Source of the DNA: Puffinus mauretanicus
Taxonomy: Eukaryota; Chordata; Aves; Procellariiformes; Procellariidae
DNA: 64,000 nt
NCBI GenBank assembly: GCA_023333565.1
Contig: JAJKFH010001182.1
Coordinates: forward strand, 310,001-374,000
Direction of reading: 5' to 3'
Below, piece by piece: positions 10,601 to 22,400 of the stretch (positions within the stretch are counted from its first letter, which is position 1; each line of letters opens with the position of its first letter). A program made the translations under genes and the position numbers. The notes under the pieces were generated by a model. The model saw only the letters and a list, made by a program, of their open reading frames with translations, was not told where the DNA came from and ran no database searches.

Positions 10601-13600
10601 ATATATTGTGATGGAATACTGTGATGGTGGAGATTTAATGAAGCGGATAAATATGCAGCATGGAGTGCTGTTTGATGAGGACCAGGTGAAAGAAGTTATC
10701 TTTAGAGGAAAGGACATGTTATGTAAAACACATGGTTTGAATTATCTGGTACTAGCTACTGTTTCTTTTCTGACCTGTTAAAATAATTCAACATTTTAAA
10801 GAAACTTTGGTAATTTTAATGGGAGTTTGCTTTTTACACTGCTTTAAGATCTTAAATTAATTCAGTAGCAGTATTTTGATGTCATTTTTTTCCCCCCTCC
10901 CTCCCATTGCTCCTTCCATTATGGATGCACTTTTTATTAGTAGCATACCTACTAAGCCATAAAGACTTTCTTTTAAATGGTGCTTTAGCATTGTGGGGGG
11001 ATATATTATATATGAATTCTTCATTTGTTTGTGCTATTTGCATCATGGCATATCCTGCTTTATACTGAAAATCAAATCTCTCATTCATTTCATTTGGGTC
11101 AAGATTTCTCTGATGCCATTTAAATTATTAAACCAGCACAGAGAAACAAGCCCAGACATCTGACTGCTTTTGGACCATGTTCACATATATTTTGTTTTGT
11201 AAATAGGAGAGTATGATAGGTATTGCAACTCACAGAAACAGAATTTCCTACTATTCCTTACTTACTCCTTTATTTTTTTACTAACTCTTAGCTTTCTGAA
11301 GGAAATTTTCTCTTATATATTGGACTTAGTGTACTGAACTCTGAGGTTATTTAATCATGCATGGTCTTGCATTTTTGCAGGTACAATGAAAATTTACCTA
11401 GAAACTAGATAACTAGTATCCAACCTGTTAGTGGAAATATACTCTAAAGCATAAAAGTGAAAAAAGGAGAAGTATTGTGACTTTTCTTTTTGCTTTAGTA
11501 GTAAAAGAGGAACTCCTTAGTGTAGAAGTCAGTTGGAAGTGAATTACTGGTTCAGTAATAATGAATTTTAAGATTCTATTGGGAGTCATACTAGCGGTAG
11601 AGAGAACATGAGAGAAAATAAAGAGAGGACAAAACCACAGATCATGAAAACACTAGAGAGAGAACCAACACACACAAACCCCTTGACAACGAGACAGAAT
11701 AATACATATCCAAAGAAAGGCAAAAGAAGTACAGATAGAAGAATAGATTATAGAAACTAAAGATACATCTGCCAATCATAAAAGGAAAGCAAATTGACCA
11801 ATTTAACATAACATTGTTAAAATATCTTTATATTTTCAAATGTATGCTTAAGAAAGTCTCATTTGTGGCATCAGCCCTATTCAGGAAATCATCTGCTTAA
11901 TGTGAAACATTACTAAACAGAAGGTTATTACTTGAATCAATTTTCCTAAATAGAGAAGCATATAAGCACATTGTACTTTTGTTTCTGAATTAAGTCCAAA
12001 GGCCCCTATTCAATAAAACACATGTATATTTGAAGTTAAATATATGTTTAAGAGCTGTACTGGGTCAAGGATAAAGCACACAAGGATAAACACGGGTTTG
12101 CTTCCTTATTATGCAAGTTTCTTCATAGCTCCCTTCTTTCACCACATTTCAGTCCTTCATCCTTTTTTTCTGTTTTTTTCTGGACCACATTCGGTAAGAC
12201 TACAAACATTATAACTGGATGGTATGACTTCCACCGCTGAGGATTAAGAAGACACTTCCCAATTCTGTCTTAGTTGTTATTTGAACTTACTCATTTCTAA
12301 ATTTTAGAATTTAATTTCATTTAATTTCTAAATTAAAGTCTAGCATTCTTACTGTCCTTTGACATGATTCTTCAGTCCTTGTTGAAGTACTCGTGCTGTC
12401 ATAGTGAAAACTTGATGGGGATAGGGAAAGTGCAGCAGGTATCTATGTCCATTTAGTTTTGTGATAGCACTAAAAAAGGAAAGGAAAAGTCTATGTCATT
12501 AATTTTAAAAATACTATATCTTACTATTTTATATTGTATATGCTCTACATATTTTAGATTTTGTTTTATCTTTATTTTATACATTTCAGTAAGATGCCCC
12601 ATTGGACATTAGAGTCACACAAATTTATAGATATCTTTTCCCTTTAACTTTCACTGCAGATTCTGAGTTGGTTTGTGCAGATCTCCTTGGGCTTGAAGCA
12701 TATTCATGACAAGAAGATTTTACACAGGGATGTCAAAGCACAGGTAGTAAAATTGGTACTGGAGAGGGGGTGATTTTGTATTGCATTGTAAAAAATATGC
12801 TTAAGAAGCTCTGCCATGTTTCATTTTCACATACCAGTTTTGTTTTTATTTGCAGAACATTTTTCTTAGCAATAATGGAAAGGTAGCAAAGCTTGGGGAC
12901 TTTGGCATAGCAAGACAGTTGAACAGGTAAGCACCTTTTTTAATTAGTCTGTGACCTACACCAAATAGGACTGTTTCTGAATGTTCAGAATGCAACCTGA
13001 ATGTGCAAATTGTTTGTGGATTGTGCTTGTTCAAGAGGTCTGGGATACAAAGGGTCTGATACTACTTTTTTTTCTGTTATCCTAAAACATGGCATCCTGC
13101 ATGAAACCACAGATGTATCTAGCCTAGTAACTGGACTTCTGTTATGTATAGACCTAGGATGGGGAAGCCCCAGTCTTTCCCTATTATCTGTGGAACTGGC
13201 ATAAAGAGATTCTGGAGGCACAGCTCCTGCTCTTGCAGCTGTTGATAATCACTTCTGGTGCCTTATAAAAAAGAAAGTGAAGAGCGTTAAAAACTTAGGA
13301 AAGAGTATAAGAAGAGTTTTTACAGATTTTCTTTGTATGTCCTCCAAGACTGTGCTTATATTAATTTTTGAAAAAGGTCCAGAACCCACTCTCTGTGGGC
13401 CTGAGAATAAATGGCATGGCATAGCTTGCATCCGTATGGCTAAACTCTGTTCTCCCAAAGAGGGTGGCCTTATCTTTACTGCCTTTGGGGACAAGGTTGG
13501 CCTATTCTGCATAGTGGCCAGCTGTTGTCTAGGAGAGTGCTTTTTGGCGTGACCAGAACGTGCCAGGGGGCATGCTAGCAACAGGACAATGCTTGAATTT

Positions 13601-16522
13601 GATCTCTTTTTGAGCCGCTTGATTATCTTTGACCTTGGTAAGATTATGGCAAAGAAGGTCCACAATTTAATTAGGTATTGTGCGGAAAGGTAATTTCCTC
13701 TGTTGATCACTTTGCAGATTGTCCCTCTAGTATCAATCTTTCTCAGTTGCTTTGTACTACACCTGCTGCGACTCACTTGTTAAAACTTTTCCTATCCCTA
13801 AATTAAGTCTATAAGTTTAACCACATTTCTGTCTACACAGCATCAGTAAAGAGAACAGATAACTTTAACTAACATGGACATTTTGCTCATTCTCTTCAGA
13901 TGTACTTAACTCTGTACATGTGTTAAGTACCTTTATGCGTTCTTCACATGGACATACAGCTCGTGTAATTTCTGTCAAGGCCCCATCAGATTGGCTTTGG
14001 ATTTAGGCCTACATAACCTTGCAAGTTCAGTGGTCCATCAGAACTAGGAAGTCTTGGTGAGAGTTGGAGTATATTGGATTAGCATGTTTGGACAGCACCT
14101 TGATCCAAGCCTGCTCACTTCCAGGGATATGCCATGTCGCTGTTCTAGCTGCAGTCTCTGCCAGCTCTCATACCTTTGTGATGTGTTCCTTCGTGAAGCA
14201 TAGACCTACTGTCAGTGCCTCAACTCTCCATGTGTAAACTACTTATGCAGAAAGTGCCTATCTTCAGAAGTGTTCTGAGGATAATTGCTTTAAGGATTGC
14301 TCCTACACAGCAGAATAGTACTAGCAGGTAGGAAGTAAACCTCAGAATTTGAATGTCCAAGTACAGACATTTTAAAGAGTATTTAATTGGCTTATACAAC
14401 AAAATAATTGGAGCTTGATAGTACTTTTCCTCATATAACAAGTGAATTAAGTTTCTCAGGCTCTCTTTTCCTCCTCCCCTGGGGTATACACAGGCATTTT
14501 CATCTCTGTTCTCCAAAATGCAAGATAGTGTCCAATACTTTTACTTGCAGTTAGGCACCTCTGGCACTCGGACTTCATATACTCTATAAAGAGTGTAACT
14601 TACAACTTTATTGATGTCTAGTGTAGAGTGAGAGGAATCACACTCTGTGAGTACCTGTTTCTCTCCACTGACTTCCCAGTGACGCTTGATGACATCCACA
14701 GAGTAGATATCTAAAAGCAAGTGAAATGAATCCAACTGGTGCTATTTGGCTACACCTTTGCAAGTCAGCACCAAAGATGGAACTAGAATTCATTTACTCC
14801 TCCTTTAGTTTCTGGACAGCACTTCCTCCTTCCACTGTTTCTGGCTTGCGTGACTGACTACCACCTCCCATATTCTTACTTCAATGAGTATGTTGGAGAC
14901 TTCTCCAACATACACCTAGTGGGTGAGGGAAAGGCTGTGGATGTGGTCTACCTGGGCTTCAGTAAAGCCTTTGACACTGTCTCCCACGGCATTCTCCTAG
15001 AGAAGCTGGCGGCTCACGGCTTAGACAGGTGCACTCTTCGCTGGGTAAAAAACTGGCTGGATGGCCGAGCCCAGAGAGTTGTGGTCAACGGAGTTAAATC
15101 CAGTTGGCGGCCGGTCATGAGCGGTGTTCCCCAGGGCTCAGTACTGGGGCTGGTCCTGTTTAATACCTTTATCAATGATTTGGATGAGGGGATCGAGTGC
15201 TCCCTCAGTAAGTTTGCAGATGACACCAAGCTGGGCGGGAGTGTTGCTCTGCTGGAGGGTAGGAAGGCTCTGCAGAGGGACCTGGACAGGCTGGATCGAT
15301 GGGCTGAGGCCAACTGTATGAGGCTCAACAAGGCCAAGTGCCGGGTCCTGCACTTTGGCCACAACAACCCCATGCAACGCTACAGGCTTGGGGAAGAGTG
15401 GCTGGAAAGCTGCCCGGAGGAAAAGGACCTGGGGGTGCTGGTTGACAGCCGGCTGAACATAAGCCAGCAGTGTGCCCAGGTGGCCAAGAAGGCCAAAGCA
15501 TCCTGGCCTGTATCAGAAATAGTGTGGCCAGCAGGAGTAGGGAGGTGATCGTGCCCCTGTACTCGGCACTGGTGAGGCCGCACCTCGAATACTGTGTTCA
15601 GTTTTGGGCCCCTCACTACAAGAAGGAGATGGAGGTGCTGGAGCATGTCCAGAGGAGGGCAACGAAGCTGGTGAAGGGTCTGGAGAACAAGTCTTATGAG
15701 AAGCAGCTGAGGGAACTGGGACTGTTTAGTCTGGAGAAGAGGAGGCTGAGGGGAGACCTTACGCGCTCTATACCTGAAAGGAGGTTGTAGTGAGGTGGGG
15801 GGGGTTGGTTTCTTCTGCCAAGTAACACGCGATAGGATGAGAGGAAATGGCCTCAAGTTGTGCCAAGGGAGATTTAGATTGGACATTGGGAAAAATTTCT
15901 TTACTGAAAGAGTGGTCAGGCCTTGGAACAGGCTGCCCAGGGAAGTGGTTGAGTCACCATCCCTGGAAGTATTTAAAAGATGTGTAGATGAGGTGCTTAG
16001 GGACATGGTTTAGTGGGCATGGTGGTGTTGGGTTGACGGTTGGACTCGATGATCTTAGAGGTCTTTTCCAACCTTAATGATTCTATGATTCTATGATTCT
16101 AATATTTTGCAGTGTCTTTGATAGCTTTCAGAATTCTGTGTTAATGATAAACATTCCTTGAAAATGTTGATTACAATGCTGGTGAAAAGTGGGGAAAAGA
16201 GAATTCTTGTGCTTTCTGTTGAAGTGCAAACACTCTCCACTATTAAAATAGTTGGGTTTTTTTACACTGAACTGGGAAGTACTTTAGTTTTTCTTGGGGT
16301 GTTCCATTATTCAACTATTTGGAGAGCAGAAATAATGTCTCCCACGGGCTTTTCACCTGGGGCAGAGAAGCCTTTAGTTCAATTGCTTGTATATTTTTCA
16401 GTGTGTAAGCCTTTTTGTTTATTGTGTTTCATTAGCACTATGGAGTTTGCCCATACCTGTGTAGGGACCCCCTATTATCTGTCACCTGAGATCTGTGAAA
16501 ATCGACCATATAACAATAAAAC
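7521..16522 (+). CDS. NEK5: NEK5, 5' portion (first six coding exons, partial CDS)
   Basis: This is the N-terminal kinase domain of NIMA-related kinase 5, a Ser/Thr kinase connected with centrosome, cilia and mitochondrial functions in mammals. Coding exons are 7521-7637, 9423-9519, 10588-10685, 12660-12743, 12856-12926 and 16436-16522 (554 nt, 184 codons plus two bases), in one frame with GT-AG borders. Visible motifs are the glycine loop GEGSFG (11-16), VIK lysine 33, alpha-C Glu51, gatekeeper Met80 in [18 protein letters not shown] (126-133), DFG (147-149) and the activation segment [13 protein letters not shown] (163-175). The sequence is closer to NEK5 (MDKY start, [22 protein letters not shown]) than to NEK3. 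The expected following exon (D-WSLGC) is not found in the remaining 47 kb, so the gene is incomplete here. Confidence 0.93.
7638..9422 (+). other. NEK5 intron after coding exon 1
   Basis: AT-rich intron of about 1.8 kb with no recognisable repeat family or nested gene. Confidence 0.6.
9423..9519 (+). CDS. NEK5: NEK5 coding exon 2 (alpha-C helix)
   Basis: The exon follows ctttgtag| and encodes [20 protein letters not shown], then [12 protein letters not shown]. The Glu in QKEV is the alpha-C glutamate that salt-bridges the VIK lysine. The donor is CAAG|gttta (weak but GT), leaving one base; the split codon completes as Glu with the next exon. Confidence 0.9.
9520..10587 (+). other. NEK5 intron after coding exon 2
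   Basis: About 1.1 kb of intron. An imperfect ATT/AAT trinucleotide tract occupies about 10491-10528 just before the next acceptor. Nothing else is recognised. Confidence 0.6.
10588..10685 (+). CDS. NEK5: NEK5 coding exon 3 (hinge, [10 protein letters not shown])
   Basis: The exon is bounded by ttcctttcag| at 10587 and |gtgaaa at 10686. It encodes [20 protein letters not shown], then [21 protein letters not shown] is the hinge and start of alpha-D shared by NEK3 and NEK5. GDLMKRIN with GVLF favours NEK5. Confidence 0.95.
10686..12659 (+). other. NEK5 intron after coding exon 3
   Basis: About 2 kb of AT-rich sequence without recognisable elements. Translation read through the donor reaches a stop at 10781. 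Confidence 0.6.
12660..12743 (+). CDS. NEK5: NEK5 coding exon 4 (HRD catalytic loop)
   Basis: The exon is bounded by tcactgcag| and |gtagta, 84 nt, phase 0-0. It encodes [19 protein letters not shown], then ILHRDVKAQ. The catalytic Asp (HRD) and the catalytic-loop Lys are intact, and [14 protein letters not shown] is characteristic of NEK5. Confidence 0.95.
12856..12926 (+). CDS. NEK5: NEK5 coding exon 5 (DFG motif)
   Basis: The exon follows a 112-bp intron and lies between tttgcag| and |gtaagc, ending in phase 2. It encodes [20 protein letters not shown] plus QLN, with the Mg-binding Asn and the DFG aspartate intact. Confidence 0.95.
12927..14887 (+). other. NEK5 intron after coding exon 5, proximal part
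   Basis: Intron sequence between the DFG exon and the first CR1. It contains an uninterrupted 175-codon minus-strand frame at 13249-13776 with a 91-codon plus-strand frame inside it; neither looks like a known protein. No repeat family is recognised. Confidence 0.5.
14888..14913. repeat. Palindrome at CR1 5' junction (12-bp arms)
   Basis: GTATGTTGGAGA at 14888-14899 and its exact reverse complement at 14902-14913 are separated by CT. Homology to CR1 starts immediately after the second arm, so the palindrome abuts the 5' truncation point of the element. Confidence 0.9.
14914..16100 (+). mobile_element. CR1 LINE, 5'-truncated copy 1
   Basis: This is a chicken-repeat-1 type non-LTR retrotransposon fragment running from inside the reverse transcriptase domain to the 3' end. 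It encodes the RT segment with [18 protein letters not shown] and FADDTKLGG, then the thumb and C-terminal segments ([26 protein letters not shown]) in shifted frames. It ends with the CR1 3' sequence GATGATCTTAGAGGTC and a run of ATTCTATG units. The motif A aspartate is replaced (YLGFSKAFD, against YLDFSKAFD in copy 2), so it would be catalytically dead even without truncation and frameshifts. Parts of the 14850-15548 and 15470-15790 open frames are remnants of its ORF2. Confidence 0.96.
16101..16435 (+). other. NEK5 intron between CR1 copy 1 and exon 6
   Basis: Short unique intron segment ending in the acceptor ctttttgtttattgtgtttcattag. No other feature is seen. Confidence 0.6.
16436..16522 (+). 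CDS. NEK5: NEK5 coding exon 6 (activation segment)
   Basis: The exon is bounded by tttcattag| and |gtaagt, 87 nt, phase 2-2 (symmetric). It encodes [20 protein letters not shown], then [10 protein letters not shown]. It carries the T-loop threonine region (HTCVGT) and the SPE motif that substitutes for APE in NEKs. It lies between two direct-repeat CR1 copies, 336 bp after the first and 527 bp before the second. Confidence 0.95.
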
Positions 16523-17049
16523 GTAAGTCTCTGTCTTTCGTTCATATGCTTGTGCATGAGGGCATGCAGGCACGAGAGAACTTATTTTAGTAATATCATG
16601 GTTTAAATCAGTATTTCTGCAGGGCACCAGGAATTTCACACGTGTCACTTTGTGAAGTTTTGTATTATTGTGTACAATAATTAGGTACATCAATCGTATA
16701 CAACAACTATGTTATACTGTACAATACTGACGGTTGTATTTTGGATCACAGTGTCCAGAGTATAGCAATCATGAATTTGTTGTGATTCGTCTACAGGCTT
16801 AACATAATTATATTTTTTGTTTTTATAAAATTACTTGTACTTTAAACTTAAAAGTTTAATCTCATTCTCTTTTAATACTCCTTGTTAGTAGTGGTGTGAA
16901 ATGTAAAATAGATTTTTTTTTCCTTTGCTTTATCTGGTTCTCCATCAAATACTAAATTTCTCTTTGTGTTTCCAACATGTAATAACCAATGCAAGTAGGG
17001 ATCTTTTCAGTTCCAAGTTTATGAATTTTTGATACTCATTTGTGATTTG
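16523..17049 (+). other. NEK5 intron between exon 6 and CR1 copy 2
   Basis: AT-rich unique sequence. No exon or repeat is recognised. Confidence 0.6.
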
Positions 17050-19418
17050 GAGTGTGTGGAGGATAACTTCCTGACGCAGCTGGTAAGTGAGCCCACCAGG
17101 GGAGGTGCCTCGCTTGACCTGCTGTTCACAAACAGAGAAGGACTGGTGGGAGATGTGGTGGTCGGAGGCCGGCTTGGGCTTAGCGACCATGAAATGGTAG
17201 AATTCTCGATACTTGGTGAAGTAAAGAGGGGGGCCAGCAAAACCGCTACCATGGACTTCCGGAGGGCGACTTTGGCCTGCTCAGGACCTGGTCGAGAGGG
17301 TCCCTTGGGAGACAGTCCTGAAGGGCAAAGGGGTCCAGGAAGGCTGGACGTTCTTCAAGAAGGAAGTCTTAAAGGCGCAGGAGCGGGCTGTCCCCATGTG
17401 CCGCAAGAAGAACGGGCGGGGAAGGCGACCGGCCTGGCTGAACGGGGAGCTCTGGCTGGGACTCAGGAAAAAAAGGAGAGTTTATCACTTGTGGAAGAAG
17501 GGGCAGGCAAGTCAAGAACAGTACAGGGATCTCGTTAGATTGTGCAGAGAGGAAATTAGAAAGGCAAAAGCCCGGCTAGAACTCAACCTGGCCACTGTCG
17601 TGAGAGACAACAAAAAATGCTTTTACAAGTATATTAATGACAAAAGGAGAGCCAAGGAGAATCTTCATCCTCTATTGGATGCGGGGGGGAACGTTGCCAC
17701 CAGGGATGAGGATAAGGCTGAGGTACTCAATGCCTTCTTTGCCTCAGTCTTTAGCAGTCAGAGCAGTTATCCTCAGGGTACTCAGCCCCCTGAGCTGGAT
17801 GACAAGGACGACGGGCAGGATAGACCCCCCATAATCCATGAGGAAGAAGTTAATGACCTGCTACGCCACCTGGACGCTCACAAGTCTATGGGGCCGGATG
17901 GGATCCACCCGAGGGTGCTGAGGGAGCTGGCGGAGGAGCTTGCCGAGCCGCTCTCCATCATTTACCAGCAGTCCTGGTTAACTGGGGAGGTCCCGGACGA
18001 CTGGAGGCTCGCCAATGTGACGCCCATCTATAAGAAGGGCCGGAAGGAGGATCCGGGGAACTACAGGCCGGTCAGCCTGACCTCGGTGCCGGGGAAGATC
18101 ATGGAGCGGTTTGTTTTGAGGGCGCTCACGAGCCATGTCCGGGACAACCAGGGGATCAGGCCCAGCCAGCACGGGTTCATGGAAGGCAGGTCCTGCTTGA
18201 CCAGCCTGATCTCCTTCTATGACCAGGTGACCCGCTTAGTGGATGAGGGAAAGGCTGTGGATGTGGTCTACCTGGACTTCAGTAAGGCCTTTGACACTGT
18301 CTCCCACAGCATTCTCCTAGAGAAGCTGGCGGCTCACGGCCTAGACAGGTGCACTCTTCGCTGGGTAAAAAACTGGCTGGACGGCCGAGCCCAGAGAGTT
18401 GTGGTCAACGGAGTTAAATCCAGTTGGCGGCCGGTCACGAGCGGTGTTCCCCAGGGCTCAGTTTTGGGGCCAGTGTTGTTTAATATCTTTATCGATGATC
18501 TGGACGAGGGGATCGAGTGCTCCCTCAGTAAGTTTGCAGACGACACCAAGCTGGGCAGGAGTGTTGATCTGCTGGAGGGTAGGAAGGCTCTGCAGAGGGA
18601 CCTGGACAGGCTGGATCGATGGGCCGAGGCCAACTGCATGAGGTTCAACAAGGCCAAGTGCCGGGTCCTGTACTTCGGCCACCACAACCCCATGCAACGC
18701 TGCAGGCTTGGGGAAGAGTGGCTGGAAAGTGCCCAGAGGAAAAGGACCTGGGGGTGCTGGTTGACAGTCGGCTGAACATGAGCTGGCAGTGTGCTCAGGT
18801 GGCCAAGAAGGCCAATGGCATCCTGGCCTGTATTAGGAATAGTGTGGCCAGCAGGAGCAGGGAGGTGATCGTGCCCCTGTACTGGGCACTGGTGAGGCCG
18901 CACCTCGAATCCTGTGTTCAGTTCTGGGCCCCTCACCACAAGAAGGACATGGAGGTGCTGGAGCGTGTCCAGAGAAGGGCAACGAAGCTGGTGAAGGGCC
19001 TGGAGCACAAGGCTGATGGGGAGCGGCTGAGGGAACTGGGGGTGTTCAGCCTGGAGAAGAGGAGGCTGAGGGGAGACCTCATCGCGCTCTACAACTACCT
19101 GGAAGGAGGTTGTAGCGAGGTGGGGGTTGGTCTCTTCTCCCAAGTAACAGCGATAGGACGAGAGGAAATGGCCTCAGGTTGTGCCAGGGGAGGTTTAGAC
19201 TGGACATTAGGAGAAATTTCTTTACTGAAAGAGTGGTCAGGCCTTGGAACAGGCTGCCCAGGGAAGTGGTGGAGTCCCCATCCCTGGAGGTATTTAAAAG
19301 ACGTGTAGATGAGGCCCTTAGGGACATGGTGTAGGGGGCATGGTGTGTTGGATTGACGGTTGGACTCGATGATCTTAAAGGTCTTTTCCAACCTCACTGA
19401 TTCTATGATTCTATGATT
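17050..19418 (+). mobile_element. CR1 LINE, longer copy 2 (partial ORF2)
   Basis: This second CR1 is in the same orientation, about 2.4 kb long. It begins in the C-terminal part of the apurinic-type endonuclease domain (DLLFTNREGLVGDVV, GLSDHEMVEF), continues through the linker and the whole reverse transcriptase, and ends with the CR1 3' end and ATTCTATG units at 19400-19418. The frame from 17396 to 18775 is open for 459 codons and keeps the RT signatures [22 protein letters not shown] (motif A Asp intact), [13 protein letters not shown] and FADDTKLG. Frame changes occur near 17260-17400 and near 18729; at the latter, copy 1 has one more base. The element is 5'-truncated and cannot encode a complete protein. 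Its high identity to copy 1 over the shared 1.1 kb suggests related, moderately recent subfamilies. Confidence 0.96.
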
Positions 19419-22400
19419 ACAAATAAGCATTACATTAGAAATAGTTCTTACAAATAAGAAGCTTAACTTCGATGGCAAGCAGGTATTAGTGATGTTAGCT
19501 TTGTTTACCCTTGGAAAAAGGTGAATACAGTTGTCAAACACAGGCAGCATACCAAAGCCAAGTGAGTGTGAGCTAAGTTGAGATAAAAACCTTTTTTTCA
19601 GAGTGGACTTGTAGCGAAGCATCCTTTTTCTGATAACTGTGTACATTTATTTAAATTTGCATTTCATCTGAGACTGCACCAGACTTGTTAAATTCTAGGT
19701 TTTACAGACGTCACCAATGTTTTGTGGTTTATTCCCCTTGCCTATCTAGGCTGGAAAACTTTCCAGAGACAAATTTCTTAAAACAAACCCTTCTGGCTTT
19801 CACAAACTGCAGTCTGAAACTATCCCACCTGTTGCTAGTAGGCATAGCATGGGAAACCTGTATTGCCTGGAATTTTGAGTAATTCGGGCATTTCTGGTTG
19901 TAGATGAAGTCTTTCTATTCTTTCCATTACACCAATTGCAAAGTTATGGCAACTATATTTTTAGGTACATACATATTAACCAAAGGAGCTGGCAAAAATA
20001 GTTTTGATTTTTTTTAATGTTTTTTAACGAACTGGCTGAGGCTATTAAGAAAAGTCAGAAATAGGTCTGCATGGCACAAACCGGAAAAAAGCAACTTCCT
20101 CAATCACAATATTGAAAAATGTACTGCCAGTGTGAGAATGAATCAGCATAAGAAAGCTCCAGATACTACTTAAGAAATGAAGGCAGAAAGATACCTGCAA
20201 AGCAGAAATGGTTTTTGTCTGTCCATCTCCCCAGTACACTGAGGATGGGAGCACAGATGGAGCCGTCCCTTGCTGGCTTCTAGGCTTGTGCAATCTGTCG
20301 TCGTACCTTGTGGGTCACGCACAGGCGTGGAGTGCCGTGACAAAGTGCAAATGAGCAAGATGGGCAGCGGGGAAGGACTTTGCTGTTTCTTTTGCTATGA
20401 TACTGTTGCTTTCCTCTCCAGAAAACAAAGCTGTGTTTAGTAAAATATTTTATTTGCTTATTATCTGTTAAAAGATGCTTCACAAATGCTGAGTTTTACC
20501 TCTGTGTGGGACAGGATGCTTGGCTTGCTGCTGTGATGATACCTAACTTACTGAACTTGGGTTTGCTATTTATGTGAGGCAAGGTATGTGCATTAGATGC
20601 TCAAGTTCTGGTGTTATGTCAGGTCTCCCGACCTTCTGTCTGATAAAGTGTAAGATAAAGATCAACAAACTTTATCAGGCATTATTAAAGGACAGGCAGC
20701 TTAATTAATGTTGTAAAGAAGTCGTCAGTGGAAGGATTATGCAAAAATGATGTGAAATAAGAAACAAAGCCACTATACCAGCTTCTGGTGATTGTATTTT
20801 CAAATTTCACATAAAGCTTTTGAGAAGCTGAGATTTTTAACAATTGCAAACTTCATCTTTTAAAGCTCTCATTTAAGCATTAATCGAGATTTTAGTGGAC
20901 CACAATTTAATGTTTAGCAAATTCTCTGAATGGCTATCATAAATATCAGTTTCCTTAAAATCTTTTTTTTCTTAAAAGCTTTGGAGACCAAATCGGTATA
21001 AATTGATGTTTACAGGTTCTGGGATGCTTTCACATACTTTTGGTTTGAAGATCCTTCTAGGAGCAGAGAAATGGAGGAAGAATAGGAAAAAGGTGAAGAG
21101 GCGGAGCAATCTGGTAGTGTGAACACCAAGAAGGAATAGTGGGTAGTAGTGGAAAGTATTCCCTTTTCTATTTGCCAAGCAATGCAGTCTTTCTAGGTGA
21201 TTGTCAGGGTGCCAGAGAGAGTGCTGTGTTCCTGGTCTTTATTCGGTCTCTCTGGGAACGTGTTCTTTTAGCCTCGGGGTCCTCCTTTTTTTCTTTTTTC
21301 CCTAAGGATGAACCCTATACTCATTGCCTGGGTCGTTGGTTTCAGCTGCTTGGTTTTATCATCTCATGATTCTTCTAGCAAAAGAACTTGAACTCCTGTG
21401 CAAGATTTAGCTTTGGGAGGTACGCAGAGAGCAGAAATTTTACAGCAACACATGGTGACCTTTTCAAAACAAGCCAATGTTTATTAGTCAACTTGAATAC
21501 AGCACGTTCTGTTCTTGAGCTGCAGCATTGAAGAAAAACTTTTGTCTGTGCTGGCAGTGTTACCTGCCTCTCTGGCAGACGTGGCCGGGATTTTGTCTGC
21601 CTCGGGATGCATGGAGCAGCCGAACCCTCAGCCAGATACGTGTTTCATGTCCTAAGTCTGTTTGCATGTTCCTTCTTTGAGCAGATGATAAAAAGCAATG
21701 TTTAGGTAGCTGTATGTTGACATAATTAGTTTAGAAGACTAGTTAGTTCGTGTCAGCTGCGACTTGATCTAATGGGTGTTACCCATTGCTTTTTTTGTCG
21801 GCTGTCCTAGGGAAAGGATTTTAACCCTTCTGTCACACAGTGTATCAGCGTGTGGATAAACTGAGCGATAGAGACATTTCATAAGTGTAATTTAGAAATT
21901 TCCATGTTCAACATGGATACATGTCAACGTTTCCCTACTGTTGGGCCCCACCGAGACACCTCTACATTTACTATTAGTGACATTTATTTTCTTTACGTAT
22001 GGGAACTTATAAGTAGAATGTTTTAGCTCAATATCTTAGTTGATGGTCTAGTTGCAGAGAGACTCAAGGTTGAACGATCGTGCAGTCTGACTTTGGAATT
22101 CATTTGGTATGCTGCTATGCTCCAAGGAAAGCATGAGGTGATACTATTTAGGAAGAACATCCCCCCCCACCCCTTTCCTAAATAAGGCCAAGTGGGGACC
22201 ATGTTTGTATTCTGGTGGGTGCTGTAGTGGTTGCCCAGAGAAGGCTGCTAGTCTGAGGTGCAGAATCCAGGGCAGGAGCTGTGGTTACTGCTGGCAAAAG
22301 CTTTACAGGAGCTGGACTCCGGGGGCTCCGCGGACGGAGCTGGTGAGGTCTGGGAGCAGAGCGATGTTCACGTGACTCTCTCTCTTCTGAACTTGGGGTA

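Noticed and set aside
10551..10781. 76-codon frame reading through NEK5 exon 10588-10685
   Set aside because: Only the exon part is kinase sequence. The ends are intronic extension past a valid donor, and the upstream Met is intronic.
15014..19646. Minus-strand and alternative-frame open reading frames across both CR1 copies
   Set aside because: They are antisense or frame shadows of CR1 ORF2, occurring at equivalent places in both copies.
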